Shown here piece after piece: positions 16,529 to 25,649 of a DNA stretch of 64,000 nt (positions are counted from its first letter, which is position 1; the number at the start of each line of letters is the position of its first letter). This DNA is from Chelatococcus reniformis. Its GTDB lineage: Bacteria; Pseudomonadota; Alphaproteobacteria; Rhizobiales; Beijerinckiaceae. The stretch lies in NCBI RefSeq assembly GCF_014640075.1, contig NZ_BMGG01000002.1, positions 1 through 64,000 of the forward strand, given 5' to 3'. Below the pieces are notes generated by a model, which worked only from the letters and a program-made list of their open reading frames with translations, did not search any database and was not told the origin of the DNA. A program made the position numbers and the translations under genes.

Positions 16529-17176
16529 ATGAGCGCATTCCTGGGTGGGGAAATCGAGCGGCAGATCGATGACATGGTGGCGGTGGTGCGTGCCGTGGCG
16601 CCGGCGGTCGATGCCGCGCGGCTATCGCAGCGGGTACGCGATGGATACGACGTCGCTTATCGCAGCAATGCGTATCGGCAGCGCACCGAGCAGGATGCCT
16701 TCCTGCTCTCCCTCTGCTGTATCGTGCTCGCGTGTTGGCGGGCCCTGCGCGAGGCGCTGGGCTCGGACGCGCGGGCGTTGGTCATCCTGCGGCAGAGCTT
16801 CGTCGAGCCGCGCCGTGCCCATGTGCGGGAGTGGCTCGCAAGCCGGATGAAGATCACCCGCGAGGACGCCGGGCACGCCTTCGAGCGTGCCGCCGAGAAT
16901 TTCAAATCGGGCGGCGAAGCGGTGTTCGGCGAGAGCTTTGCCTACGTTCAGGAGGTGCAGGACGGCGAGCGCAGCTTCGTTAACGTCGAGCGCTGCTTCT
17001 TCAACGACTTCTTCCGCGGCAACGGCGCGCCGCAAGTGACGCCGGTATTCTGCGCGCTCGATACGGTCTGGGCCGACGAGTTGAACGCGGGCCCCTATAA
17101 CGTCACCTTCGAGCGGCCGTCGGTGCTCTCCAGCGGCGCCGACAGATGCCGCTTTCAGTTTCACCGGCGGCCTTGA
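16529..17176 (+). CDS. L-2-amino-thiazoline-4-carboxylate hydrolase family protein
   Basis: A 215-aa protein resembling the ATC hydrolase family, named for the enzyme that opens 2-amino-thiazoline-4-carboxylate to N-carbamoyl-cysteine in cysteine synthesis in Pseudomonas. Supporting features are the C-terminal F-V-N-V-E-R-C-F-F-N-D-F-F, P-V-F-C-A-L-D-T-V-W-A-D-E-L and C-R-F-Q-F-H, with conserved Cys residues. The N-terminal half is helical. Many family members in unrelated contexts are probably not true ATC hydrolases, and no cysteine-pathway gene is adjacent, so the reaction is uncertain. ATG at 16529 with GAGGG close upstream. Confidence 0.7.
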   Translation: MSAFLGGEIERQIDDMVAVVRAVAPAVDAARLSQRVRDGYDVAYRSNAYRQRTEQDAFLLSLCCIVLACWRALREALGSDARALVILRQSFVEPRRAHVREWLASRMKITREDAGHAFERAAENFKSGGEAVFGESFAYVQEVQDGERSFVNVERCFFNDFFRGNGAPQVTPVFCALDTVWADELNAGPYNVTFERPSVLSSGADRCRFQFHRRP

Positions 17177-17195
17177 GGGGCGTGAGCCTCCGGCG

Positions 17196-17900
17196 CTACG
17201 CCTCCGCCCAGGTCACGACCTCCGGCAGCTTGGCGCGGGTCGTCCGAAAGCCGTTGGCCGGGTGGGCATCATCGGCGTAGCCGAATGAGATGCCGCAGAC
17301 GATCAACCGATCGGGCGGCAGGGCGAAGAACTCCCTGATGAAGGGCGAATGCGAGGCGAGGGCGGCCTGGGCGATCGTCGCGACGCCGAGGCTTGTGGCG
17401 GCCAGGCAGAAGGTGCTGACGAAGGCGCCGCAGTCGACGGCCCCATAGGGGCCGAGCGCCTCGTCGCTGGTGATGATGGCCGCGTGCGGCGCACCGAACA
17501 GACGGAAGTTCTCCATGGCCTGGACTGTCGAGCCGGCGCGGTCGCCGCGCGCGATGCCGACGCTCTCGTAGAGCTGGAAGCCGCATTCGCGCCGCCGCTC
17601 CTGATAGACGCCACGGTATTCGCGCGGCGCTGGAATGTCCGGTTTGGGAGCATTGGCCGCAGCATAGGCTGCGAGCCCCGTGCGGAACCGCTCGGTCTCC
17701 GCACCGGAGGTCACGATCACCTTCCACGGCTGGGCGTTGCACCAGGAGGCGGTGCGCTGGGCGAGCGTCAGCATGCGCTCGATCACGGGCCGCCCGACGG
17801 GCTCGGGGCGGAAGCCGCGGCAGCTGTAGCGGCGGTTGAGCAGGCCTTCGAGGGTCTCGCTCTCAGTTTCGGCGGGCAGCCCGGCCGGGGTCGTGTCCAT
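17196..17900 (-). CDS. Nitroreductase family protein
   Basis: A 234-aa FMN-dependent nitroreductase-fold oxidoreductase. The N-terminal R-R-Y-S-C-R-G-F and A-Q-R-T-A-S-W-C-N-A-Q-P-W-K, the phosphate/FMN-binding signature, are present. The C-terminal part has G-V-A-T-I-A-Q-A-A-L and I-V-C-G-I-S-F-G-Y-A-D. NAD(P)H is the expected donor; the natural substrate is usually unknown in this family. The ATG at 17900 is preferred; longer frames add an unrelated leader. It follows the enoyl-CoA hydratase on the same strand after 83 bp and may be cotranscribed with it. Confidence 0.88.
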   Translation of the reverse strand: MDTTPAGLPAETESETLEGLLNRRYSCRGFRPEPVGRPVIERMLTLAQRTASWCNAQPWKVIVTSGAETERFRTGLAAYAAANAPKPDIPAPREYRGVYQERRRECGFQLYESVGIARGDRAGSTVQAMENFRLFGAPHAAIITSDEALGPYGAVDCGAFVSTFCLAATSLGVATIAQAALASHSPFIREFFALPPDRLIVCGISFGYADDAHPANGFRTTRAKLPEVVTWAEA

Positions 17901-17983
17901 CTTTGGTCTCCCATGGGCGGAGCGGCGGGCTCCGCGATGCCGCCGCCGCGGATCTCCGTCCGGGGCGGCGGCCAGTGGTATGG

Positions 17984-18796
17984 TCAGCTGTTGGTGTAGA
18001 CCGGCTTGCGCTTCTCGAGGAACGCCTTCAGCCCCTCGGCGAAGTCGTTGGAGCGCGCGCACATCACCTGATTGCGGTTCTCGATCGCCATGGCCGCCTC
18101 CAGGCTGGCCGCGTCGACCGCCATGGAGAGACCTTCCTTGGTCATCCGCAGGCCCATCGGCGAGGTGGCCAGCATCTCGTCGAGATAAGGCTGCGCCGCG
18201 GCCTCCAGCTGATCATCGGGCACCACCTCGGAGACGAGGCCGGTGGCCAAGGCTCGCTGGGCGTTGATGAAGCGGCCGGTCAGCATCAGCTCGGAGGCGA
18301 CCGACACGCCCACCAGCCGCGGCAGGAAGTAGCTCACGCCCATGTCGCAGGACGACAGGCCGAGCTTGATGAAGGCGGCGTTCATACGGGCGCTCTCGCC
18401 GGCGATGCGGATGTCCGAAGCCAGCACGAAGGCGAAGCCGCCGCCGGAGGCCGGGCCGTGGACCAGCGAGACGATCGGCTGCGGGGCGCGGCGCATCTTG
18501 ATGTAGACCTCGGCCAGGAAGCCCTGGAAGCCGAAGCCGCCGCCGAAGGGCACCTCCTCGTTGCCGCGGGTGCTGCGTTCCTTGATGTCGAGCCCGGCGC
18601 AGAAAGCGCGGCCGGCGCCCTTCAGCACGACGATGCGGGTCTGCGCGTCATCGTAGAGCCCGCCGAAATAGGCGCTGAGCTCGCGCACCATGCGGGTGGA
18701 GATGGCGTTGAGCGAATCGGGCCGGTTCAGCGTCACCCAGTCCACTTGGCCGCGCTTCTCGACGCGGATCGTTTCGTATGGGGCCTGGGCGGTCAT
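17984..18796 (-). CDS. Enoyl-CoA hydratase/isomerase family protein
   Basis: A 270-aa crotonase-fold enzyme acting on acyl-CoA thioesters in beta-oxidation-type pathways. The oxyanion-hole segments A-F-C-A-G-L-D-I-K-E and P-A-S-G-G-G-F-A are clear. The active-site region reads L-G-L-S-S-C-D-M-G-V-S-Y-F-L-P-R-L-V-G, a variant common in actinobacterial and alphaproteobacterial members, with Asp in place of one of the usual acidic residues. An isomerase or other crotonase activity is therefore possible. ATG with AGAGGAG upstream. First of a two-gene minus-strand pair with the nitroreductase. Confidence 0.9.
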   Translation of the reverse strand: MTAQAPYETIRVEKRGQVDWVTLNRPDSLNAISTRMVRELSAYFGGLYDDAQTRIVVLKGAGRAFCAGLDIKERSTRGNEEVPFGGGFGFQGFLAEVYIKMRRAPQPIVSLVHGPASGGGFAFVLASDIRIAGESARMNAAFIKLGLSSCDMGVSYFLPRLVGVSVASELMLTGRFINAQRALATGLVSEVVPDDQLEAAAQPYLDEMLATSPMGLRMTKEGLSMAVDAASLEAAMAIENRNQVMCARSNDFAEGLKAFLEKRKPVYTNS

Positions 18797-19051
18797 GGGC
18801 GCGCTCCTCTTGCGTTCGGCTTGAGTTTTGTAACGCGTTCATGGCATCGGCGCCCATCGACTGCAAATGCGAAAAAAGCGCAGCGCTTGGCCGCCGTTTC
18901 GCAAGGCGGCTGCGGCCAACGCTCGCGACGCGGACCAGCGCTGCCGCGGCGAGCGCGCGTCCCGATTGGCCGGGCGCGACAAGGGAAAGCTCCAGGTACA
19001 AGCGGCTGGTAACGTCCCCGCAGCCGCCCTCAGCAGCTCCAACAGCGCTCT

Positions 19052-19297
19052 CTAGTCACCCATGTTGCGCAGGCGGCAATAGGTCCCCTGGTCCGAGTAG
19101 CCGGCCGGACAGGAGGTGACGCAGGCACCGGCCGCGAACTTCTGCCCGCGTGGGCACGAGCCAGCGTAGTATTGCGCGATGGCCGGCCCGGCACCCGCGA
19201 GCAAGAGCAACGTCACGATGGAGCCGGCATACACGCCGCCCCGCCAGGCCCGATGCATCCTGGCGGGTCTGGAAGAGCGGCCGATCGACAGGGACAT
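19052..19297 (-). CDS. Cys-rich secreted protein, 81 aa, paralog 2
   Basis: An 81-aa exported protein with a basic N-terminus, a hydrophobic signal (V-T-L-L-L-L-A-G-A-G-P-A-I-A) and a mature domain C-P-R-G-Q-K-F-A-A-G-A-C, S-C-P-A-G-Y-S-D-Q-G, Y-C-R-L-R. The four Cys and the K-F-A-A-G-A-C-V core are the same as in the 16090-16335 protein about 2.7 kb away on the same strand. It stands alone between the enoyl-CoA hydratase and an SDR gene. Function unknown; likely disulfide-stabilised and periplasmic. Confidence 0.7.
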   Translation of the reverse strand: MSLSIGRSSRPARMHRAWRGGVYAGSIVTLLLLAGAGPAIAQYYAGSCPRGQKFAAGACVTSCPAGYSDQGTYCRLRNMGD

Positions 19298-19428
19298 TCG
19301 GGTAAGCCTCGTTGACGGGTTGCGATAGATAGCGCCAACCGAGCGGCAAACGGAACCGGGTCGTCGATCAATTCACGAAATTTGGCGGCAGGCCTCATGA
19401 ACTGGCCCACCGCCTTGCTTCCTCAGGG

Positions 19429-20223
19429 TCAGGCGAGACCGGTGCCGAGATTGCGGCGCGAGGCATCGCCCAACTGCGAGCCGCCATCGCAATCGAGGAT
19501 CGTGCCGCTGATGTAGGAGGCAGAGGGGCTCGACAGGAAGACGGCGCACTCGGCCACCTCGTCAACCTCGCCCCACCGGCCCATGGCGATGCGGGCGTAG
19601 TGGGCTTCGCGCGTTGCCGGATCGGGCGCCAAGCGGGACATGCCCTCGGTGTTGGCGATCGGGCCGGGCGAGATGCCGTTCACCCGCACGTCCGGACCCC
19701 ACTCCATGGCGAGCACGCGAATGACCTGGTTGATACCGGCCTTGGCCGCGCAAGCGTGAATCTGGAGAGGAATGGCGTTGACGGCCTGGCCGGCGGTGAT
19801 GGCGATCAGCGACGCGCCCGGGCGCCGCAACAGGTCGTAGCAGCCGCGGAAGACGTTGAAGGTGCCGTTGAGGTCGATATCGACGACGGTGCGGAAGGCA
19901 TTGGCCGACATGCCGTTCGCCGGCGCCAGGAAGTTGCCCGCCGCGCCGGACACGACGATATCGAGCGGCCCGAACGCCTGTGCGACCTGCTCCATGGCGC
20001 CGCGGATCGCGCCGTACTCGCGCACGTCCGCCGATAGGCCGAGCGCGCCGCCGCCGATCTCGCGGGCCGCGTTTGCGGCTTTCTCGGGGTTGCGGCCGAC
20101 CACCGCGACCTTGGCCCCGAGGGCCGCGAAGCGCTTGGCGATGCCCAGGTTGATGCCGCTGGTGCCGCCGGCGACGAAGGCGGTCTTGCCGGCGAGAAGG
20201 TCGTCCTTGAAGGCGCTGGTCAT
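19429..20223 (-). CDS. SDR oxidoreductase, 2,4-dienoyl-CoA reductase-like
   Basis: A 264-aa short-chain dehydrogenase/reductase. The dinucleotide site is [18 protein letters not shown] and N-G-I-S-P-G-P-I follow. The classical Y-x-x-x-K is not present: the segment reads H-A-C-A-A-K-A-G, as in the 2,4-dienoyl-CoA reductase branch, which uses a different Tyr/Lys geometry. This suggests reduction of dienoyl-CoA during breakdown of unsaturated acids. The start at 20223 (AGGA eight bases upstream) is preferred over 20232, whose RBS would be too close. Divergent from its probable TetR repressor with paired operators between them. Confidence 0.82.
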   Translation of the reverse strand: MTSAFKDDLLAGKTAFVAGGTSGINLGIAKRFAALGAKVAVVGRNPEKAANAAREIGGGALGLSADVREYGAIRGAMEQVAQAFGPLDIVVSGAAGNFLAPANGMSANAFRTVVDIDLNGTFNVFRGCYDLLRRPGASLIAITAGQAVNAIPLQIHACAAKAGINQVIRVLAMEWGPDVRVNGISPGPIANTEGMSRLAPDPATREAHYARIAMGRWGEVDEVAECAVFLSSPSASYISGTILDCDGGSQLGDASRRNLGTGLA

Positions 20224-20236
20224 GGGTCCCATCCTG

Positions 20237-20276
20237 CTGAACAGTGTTCAGCACTTGCCTACTGAACGCTGTTCGG
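20237..20276. promoter_or_regulatory. Paired palindromic TetR operators
   Basis: CTGAACAGTGTTCAG (20237-20251) is a perfect palindrome about a central G. A second, imperfect copy CTGAACGCTGTTCGG lies at 20262-20276, 25 bp centre to centre. They fill the gap between the divergent SDR and TetR genes, so the TetR protein probably represses both. Palindromes of this GAACA-type shape are common for TetR regulators. Confidence 0.7.
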
Positions 20277-20288
20277 TATGACAAGGGG

Positions 20289-20900
20289 GTGCCGCCGCTG
20301 CTGACAGACGATCAGGTTCGGGATGCCCGCGGGCGCATCTGCGCCATCGCCGAACGGCAGTTCGCCGAGCGCGGCTTTCCCAAGACCTCGCTGCGCTCGA
20401 TCGCAGGCGAGCTCGGTTGGAGCGCGGCCTCCCTCTACCGCTACTTCCGCGACAAGGAGGCGTTGCTCGCCGCCACCCGCGCCGCCGCGCTCGAACGCTT
20501 TTCCGAGCGGATCGAGAGGGCCTACGCCGAGCCGGGCGACCTGTGGGAACGCTCGCGCGCGCTGGGCCAGGCCTATGTGGACTTCGCCTTCGCGGAGCCG
20601 GCCGCCTACAAGCTGATGTTCGCCCTCGACCAGCCCTCCGATGCGGCCTTTCCCGATCTGGCGCGGGCCGAGACGCGCTCACGGCGTACGCTCACGAGCT
20701 ATGTGGAGGATATGGTTGGCGCCGGCCTGCTCGAGGGCGAACCCGAGATCCTGAGCCGCGTCTACTGGGCGGCCCTGCACGGGCTGATCGTGCTGGAGAT
20801 GGCCGGCAAGCTGAAGGGCTCACCGCCCTTCGATCTGTTGCGCCGCGAGGCGGTGCGTCTGATCACCCGCGGCGCGCGGCCCGACGACGGGCGCGGCTGA
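20289..20900 (+). CDS. TetR family transcriptional regulator
   Basis: A 203-aa repressor-type regulator. The N-terminal helix-turn-helix is clear: I-A-E-R-Q-F-A-E-R-G-F, T-S-L-R-S-I-A-G-E-L-G-W-S and S-L-Y-R-Y-F-R-D-K-E-A-L-L. The C-terminal ligand domain (A-Y-V-D-F-A-F-A-E-P-A-A-Y-K-L-M-F) is of the broad TetR_C type with F-A-E-P followed by Y. An upstream ATG at 20244 would lie inside the first operator and has no RBS, so GTG 20289 is preferred; the RBS there is also weak, and the transcript may be short-leadered. Likely controls the divergent dienoyl-CoA-reductase-like SDR and itself, with an acyl-CoA as a plausible inducer. Confidence 0.85.
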   Translation: MPPLLTDDQVRDARGRICAIAERQFAERGFPKTSLRSIAGELGWSAASLYRYFRDKEALLAATRAAALERFSERIERAYAEPGDLWERSRALGQAYVDFAFAEPAAYKLMFALDQPSDAAFPDLARAETRSRRTLTSYVEDMVGAGLLEGEPEILSRVYWAALHGLIVLEMAGKLKGSPPFDLLRREAVRLITRGARPDDGRG

Positions 20901-21168
20901 GCCGTCGCCATTGCCGAGCGGCGGTGCGCCCGCAACGCTGTGTTCGCTTGCGTCAGTTCGAGGAGTCATCGGCCGGCTGGCGGAACAGGTCGGGGTCGCC
21001 GCGCGTCGGGCTGGGAGGGCCTCGATCACGTCCCGACCAGATAGGGATCATCTGATCACGTGGACATGCTCCAAGTCTCTCAGCCTGGAGCGGCCCGCCC
21101 GACCCGTGGTTTGACCCGATCGGTAGGCGCTCCGGGCGCCGCCCCAGTCCGCCGCTTGGAGACGCAAG

Positions 21169-21615
21169 ATGAAGCTCAGAATTCCACACGATGCCTGGAT
21201 CGTCGTCTGCGACGGCCGCAAGGCGCTGTTTCTGCGCAACGCGGGCGATGCGACTTACCCGAACCTCACCGTCGAATGCGTGCGCGAGGCTGCGGAGAAA
21301 GACCGTACCGCTGCGTTGGGGACGGATCGGCCCGGGCGCCTGCAGAACGGGCGCGGCCCGACCAGCGCCGTCGAGGGCACCGATTGGCACACGCTCGCGG
21401 AGCAGGCCTTCGCGGAGGAGACGGCCCGCGAGATCGAGGCGCGGCACGCGGCCGACAGCCACCGTGGCTTCGTTCTCGCGGCGCCGCCGAAGACCTTGGC
21501 GGTGCTCCGGGCCGCCATCGGCAGCAAGCTCGGCTCCGCGGTGCTGGCCGAGGTGGACAAGGATTTGACCCGGCATCCGACCCACGAGATCGAGCGGCTG
21601 CTGACGGCCGTATGA
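21169..21615 (+). CDS. Host attachment family protein
   Basis: A 148-aa protein of the family annotated as required for attachment to host cells, first named from an Agrobacterium attachment locus. It shows W-I-V-V-C-D-G-R-K-A-L-F, G-R-L-Q-N-G-R-G, A-V-E-G-T-D-W-H, F-A-E-E-T-A-R-E-I and L-V-A-A-P-P-K-T-L-type segments, ending in the helical T-R-H-P-T-H-E-I-E-R-L-L. It is probably a cytosolic stress or nucleotide-binding protein in spite of the family name; eRF1-like fold relationships have been suggested for this group. ATG 21169 with GGAG eight bases upstream. Confidence 0.85.
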   Translation: MKLRIPHDAWIVVCDGRKALFLRNAGDATYPNLTVECVREAAEKDRTAALGTDRPGRLQNGRGPTSAVEGTDWHTLAEQAFAEETAREIEARHAADSHRGFVLAAPPKTLAVLRAAIGSKLGSAVLAEVDKDLTRHPTHEIERLLTAV

Positions 21616-21675
21616 GCGGGGCAGATCGCGGCGACCGCCGCCGCGCGCTCGCGATCGGAGCCCTATCGATGGCCG

Positions 21676-21712
21676 AGAAATGCTCCAGATTCAAAGAATC
21701 GCAGCATTCTCT
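21676..21712. terminator. Palindromic hairpin between convergent genes
   Basis: ATGCT-CCA-GATTC-AAA-GAATC-GC-AGCAT: a hairpin with a perfect inner GATTC/GAATC stem, AAA loop and an outer ATGCT/AGCAT stem, in the gap between the host-attachment gene and the ABC-2 permease gene, which converge. Reads as a bidirectional terminator; it also resembles, in inverted form and with changes, the hairpin half of the dispersed repeat at 13883 and 41573. Confidence 0.5.
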
Positions 21713-21754
21713 GCACGTGGAGGATTGGTCCGGTCGCAGGAGCCTGCTCCGGTA

Positions 21755-22870
21755 TCAGCCGAGCGCCGCGACCGTGCTGCGAAAGCGGGCGAGGGCGATG
21801 GCGAACAGCGCCGCCCCGATCGCGGCGATGGCCGCCAGCTGCGGCCAGACCACGTCGAGCCCCGCCCCGCGGAACAGGATCGCCTGCGCCAGGGTGACGA
21901 AGTGCGTGGTCGGCGCCGCCAGCATGATCGTCTGCACGAAGTCGGGCATGCTCTCCCGTGGCGTCGTTCCGCCGGACAGCATCTGCAAGGGCAGCAGCAC
22001 CAGCACCAGCAGCAACCCGAACTGCGGCATGGACCGTGCCATGGTGGCGAGGAAGATGCCGAGTGACGTGGCAGCGAACAGGTGCAGCGCGACGCCCGCC
22101 AGGAACAGGACGACCGATCCCTCGATCGGCACGGCGAGCAGGCCCTGCACTACGACGAGGAGTGCGACCGCAGAAGCTGCGAGCACCACCAGCCCCATCG
22201 CCCAGATCTTGCTGGTCATGATCTGGAAGGGGGTCACGGGCATGACCATCAGGTGCTCCAGCGTCCCGTGCTCGCGCTCGCGGATCAGCGCGGCCCCCGT
22301 CAGCACGATCGCCAGCATGGTGATATTGTTGATCACCTGATTGATGGCGCCGAACCAGGTGCGGTTCAGCTCCGGATTGAAGCGTGAACGCATGACCAGA
22401 CCCACCGGCAGGTCCTGCACGGACCGGTAGCGCTTGGTGAACTCGCGCACCTCGTCGGAGATGATGGTCTGGATGTAGCCGCCGCCGGTAAAGGCCTGGG
22501 ACATGCGCGTGGCGTCGACGTTGAGCTGCACCGCCGGATTGCGGCCGGCGAGCACGTCGCGCTGGAAGTTGGGCGGGATGACCACGGCGAAGGTGTCGCT
22601 GCCGGCATCCATGCGTTTGTCCATGCCGGCGAAGGTGATGAGCTCCGGCGGCTTGAAGTAGGGCTCGTGAAAGGCACGCACGATGCGCTCTGACAGCTGC
22701 GAACGGTCCTCGTCGACGATCGCGATGGGGGCGCGGTTGAGCGTTTCCGGCACCGCCTTGGCCCCGGAGTAAATGGCGAAGGTGAAGGCATAGGCGATGA
22801 GCAGCAGCATGGCGGGATCGCGCCAGAGGCTGCGCAACTCCTTAATGCCGAGATTGAAGATGTTGGCCAT
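21755..22870 (-). CDS. ABC-2 type transporter permease (YhhJ-like)
   Basis: A 371-aa integral membrane subunit. One N-terminal span, a large extracytoplasmic domain of about 150 residues (containing V-D-E-D-R-S-Q-L-S and V-I-P-P-N-F-Q-R-D-V), then five spans including R-E-R-E-H-G-T-L-E-H-L-M-V-M-P-V, the typical ABC-2 signature. Third gene of an HlyD / RbbA-type / permease operon and starts immediately after the RbbA-like stop. Expected to pair with the C-terminal membrane half of that protein to form an export channel. The substrate is unknown; relatives have been linked to drug or toxin export. Confidence 0.9.
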   Translation of the reverse strand: MANIFNLGIKELRSLWRDPAMLLLIAYAFTFAIYSGAKAVPETLNRAPIAIVDEDRSQLSERIVRAFHEPYFKPPELITFAGMDKRMDAGSDTFAVVIPPNFQRDVLAGRNPAVQLNVDATRMSQAFTGGGYIQTIISDEVREFTKRYRSVQDLPVGLVMRSRFNPELNRTWFGAINQVINNITMLAIVLTGAALIREREHGTLEHLMVMPVTPFQIMTSKIWAMGLVVLAASAVALLVVVQGLLAVPIEGSVVLFLAGVALHLFAATSLGIFLATMARSMPQFGLLLVLVLLPLQMLSGGTTPRESMPDFVQTIMLAAPTTHFVTLAQAILFRGAGLDVVWPQLAAIAAIGAALFAIALARFRSTVAALG

Positions 22871-22871
22871 C

Positions 22872-25649
22872 TCAACGCTCCTGCTTCGGGAGGAAGGCGG
22901 CGGCGAGCCCGAGCAGCACGGGAATGGCGATCAGCAGCGGGACGAAGTAGACGGCGAGATCGCGAAACCCGAGCGCCTTGGAGAAGGTCCCGCGGGCGAT
23001 GATGAGAAAGTAGGTGGCGGGGTAGAGTTCACCGACGAGCCGGCCGGCGCCCTCCAGCGAGGTCACGGGATCGATCAGGCCGGAGAAGCTCACCGCCGGC
23101 AATATGGTGAGGACCGCGGTGCCGAAGATGGCGGCGATCTGGCTCTTCAGGAAGGTCGACATCAGCAGGCCGACGGCCGTCGCTGCCGTGAGGTAACAGA
23201 GCGCGGCGAGCGCCAGGGTGAGAAAGCTGCCCTTCAGCGGGACCTGAAGGACGACCACCGCCAACAGCACCAGGGTTAAAAAGCTCAGGAACGACAGGGC
23301 GACGTAGGGTAGCTGTTTGCCGAGCAGGAACTCCAGCCGTGTCGTCGGCGTGACGTAAAGGTTGACGATCGAGCCGAGCTCTTTCTCGCGGGCCACGCTG
23401 AGCGCCGCCAGCATGGCGGGGATCAGCATCAGCAGCACGGGAATGACGCCCGGCACGATGGCCACCAGGCTCTTGATGTCCGGGTTGTAGCGAAAGCGCG
23501 TCTCGATGGTCGCCAGCGGCTGCACCAGCTTGTCCTGCCCCCTCGCCGTGGCTTGCGCCGACAGCCATTGCGCATGCATGCCCTGGACGTAGCCGTTGAT
23601 CGTTTCGGCGCGGGTCGGCATGGCGCCGTCGACCCAGGCGCCGATCGAGGGCTTGCGGCCGCGTGCGGCGTCGCGCGCGAAGCCCGGGGGAATCTCGATG
23701 GCGAGGCTGATCTCCCCCCGCCGCATGCGCCGATCCAGGTCCTGGTAGCTGGTGATCGGCGGGCGCTCGACGAAATAGCGGGAGCCGGCGATGTTGAGCG
23801 CGTAATCGCGGCTGGTCGTGGTCTGGTCCCGGTCGAGCACGGCGAAGGTCAGGTCCTCCACGTCGAGGCTGATGCCGAAGCCCATCACGAACATGAGGAT
23901 GACGCTGCCGAGCAGGGCGAGCGTGAGGCGCACGGGGTCGCGCCTGAGCTCCAGCCCCTCGCGATTGGCGTAGCTGGCGATGCGGCGCGGATCGAAACGC
24001 CGCCGCATCGTGGCGTGCGCAGGCGTGACAGCGGCTGCCGCGGGCGCGGTCGCCGCGGAGGCATCCGCTCCGCCGGGCGGGTCGCCCGCGCCAGCTTCCT
24101 CCAGGTAGAGGATGAAGGCGTCTTCCAGTGTTTTGGCGCCGCGCCGTGCAACAAGCGCCTGCGGCCGGTCGGTGACCAGGACATGGCCGGCGTGCATGAG
24201 CGAAATGCGGTCGCAGCGCTCGGCCTCGTTCATGAAGTGGGTGGCGATGAAGATGGTCACCCCATCGTTGCGCGACAGCTCGACCAGGATGCGCCAGAAC
24301 GCATCGCGGGCCACGGGATCGACCCCGGACGTCGGCTCGTCCAGGATCAGGATCTCCGGGCGGTGCACGAGCGCCACGGCGAGCGAGAGGCGCTGGCGGT
24401 GACCGAGGGGAAGCGCCTCGGGAAACTGGTCGGCAATGGATGTGAGATCGAAGTGGTCGATCATCTCTTCGACGCGCCGGGGGATCTCGTCGGCCGGCAG
24501 CTGGAACAGGCGGGCGTGCAGCTCGAGGTTCTGGCGGACGGTGAGTTCGCCGTAGAGGGAGAAGGCCTGGGACATGTAGCCGACGCGGCGGCGGCTGCTG
24601 AGGTCGGTGGAATCGACGGGCTGTCCGAAGATCCAGGCCTGGCCCTCGCTTGCCGCGAGGAGGCCGGTCAGCATCTTCATCGTCGTCGACTTGCCGCAGC
24701 CGTTCGAGCCGAGAAAGCCGAAGATCTCCCCGCGCGTCACGCGGAAGTCCACATGATCGACGGCGGTGAAGTCACCAAAGCGCATGGTGAGGCCCCGGGC
24801 TTCGATGGCGACCTCCTCGCTTCCATCCAGGGCGAGCGGCGGGATCACCAGCGGTCCGTCGCCGCCGCGCTTCTGTTCCGGCAGCAGCGCGGTGAAGGCC
24901 GCCTCCAGCGTGTCGGTGCCGGTGCGTGCGAGGAGCTCCCGAGGCGAGCCGCTCGCCAGCGGCCGGCCTGCATCCATGGCGACGAGCCAGTCGAAGCGCG
25001 CTGCTTCCTCCATGTAAGCGGTGGCGACGATTACGCTCATGCCGGGCCGCTCGGCCCGGATGGTGTCGATGAGCTCCCAGAACTGGCGGCGCGACAGCGG
25101 ATCGACGCCGGTGGTCGGCTCGTCGAGGATCAACAGGTCCGGGTCGTGGATCAGTGCGCAGCAGAGGCCGAGTTTCTGCTTCATGCCGCCGCTGAGCTTG
25201 CCGGCGGGGCGGTCGCGGAAGGGCGACAGCCGCGTGCTCGCCGTCAGCGCCGCAATGCGCCGCTCGCGCTCGGCCTTGTCGTGGCCGAACAGGCGGCCGA
25301 AGAAGTCGATGTTCTCCGCCACCGACAGGACGGGGTAGAGGTTCTTGCCGAGACCCTGCGGCATGTAGGCGATGCGCGGACAGACGTCGGTGCGGAAGCT
25401 CGCGCTCGCCATGTTGCCGCCGAGAACCTCGACGGTGCCCTCCTGGATCCTCCGCGCGCCAGCGAGCAGGGAAAGCAGGCTCGACTTGCCGACGCCGTCC
25501 GGTCCGACCAGGCCCACGGTGCAGCCTCGCGGCAGGTCCAGGGTCACGCGGTCGAGCGCCGTCACCTCGCCGTAACGCACCGTGACCTCGGCGAAGCGCG
25601 CGACCGGCCGCCCCGGCGACGCGCCTTCGCTGCCCGCCTCGCCACTCAT
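22872..25649 (-). CDS. rbbA: RbbA-type fused ABC transporter (two ATPases plus permease)
   Basis: A 925-aa fusion: ABC ATPase 1 (about 10-220, Walker [10 protein letters not shown], signature L-S-G-G-M-K-Q, Walker B L-L-I-L-D-E-P), ABC ATPase 2 (about 285-510, [21 protein letters not shown]) and an ABC-2 membrane half (about 560-920, with [10 protein letters not shown]). In ATPase 2 the signature reads L-P-L-G-H-R-Q-R, as in other RbbA/YhiH proteins. The E. coli homolog is of similar size and was described as a ribosome-associated ATPase. The HlyD-type gene upstream overlaps it by ATGA and the permease gene follows. Function as an exporter is the likelier reading here; any ribosomal role is uncertain. 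Confidence 0.9.
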   Translation of the reverse strand: MSGEAGSEGASPGRPVARFAEVTVRYGEVTALDRVTLDLPRGCTVGLVGPDGVGKSSLLSLLAGARRIQEGTVEVLGGNMASASFRTDVCPRIAYMPQGLGKNLYPVLSVAENIDFFGRLFGHDKAERERRIAALTASTRLSPFRDRPAGKLSGGMKQKLGLCCALIHDPDLLILDEPTTGVDPLSRRQFWELIDTIRAERPGMSVIVATAYMEEAARFDWLVAMDAGRPLASGSPRELLARTGTDTLEAAFTALLPEQKRGGDGPLVIPPLALDGSEEVAIEARGLTMRFGDFTAVDHVDFRVTRGEIFGFLGSNGCGKSTTMKMLTGLLAASEGQAWIFGQPVDSTDLSSRRRVGYMSQAFSLYGELTVRQNLELHARLFQLPADEIPRRVEEMIDHFDLTSIADQFPEALPLGHRQRLSLAVALVHRPEILILDEPTSGVDPVARDAFWRILVELSRNDGVTIFIATHFMNEAERCDRISLMHAGHVLVTDRPQALVARRGAKTLEDAFILYLEEAGAGDPPGGADASAATAPAAAAVTPAHATMRRRFDPRRIASYANREGLELRRDPVRLTLALLGSVILMFVMGFGISLDVEDLTFAVLDRDQTTTSRDYALNIAGSRYFVERPPITSYQDLDRRMRRGEISLAIEIPPGFARDAARGRKPSIGAWVDGAMPTRAETINGYVQGMHAQWLSAQATARGQDKLVQPLATIETRFRYNPDIKSLVAIVPGVIPVLLMLIPAMLAALSVAREKELGSIVNLYVTPTTRLEFLLGKQLPYVALSFLSFLTLVLLAVVVLQVPLKGSFLTLALAALCYLTAATAVGLLMSTFLKSQIAAIFGTAVLTILPAVSFSGLIDPVTSLEGAGRLVGELYPATYFLIIARGTFSKALGFRDLAVYFVPLLIAIPVLLGLAAAFLPKQER

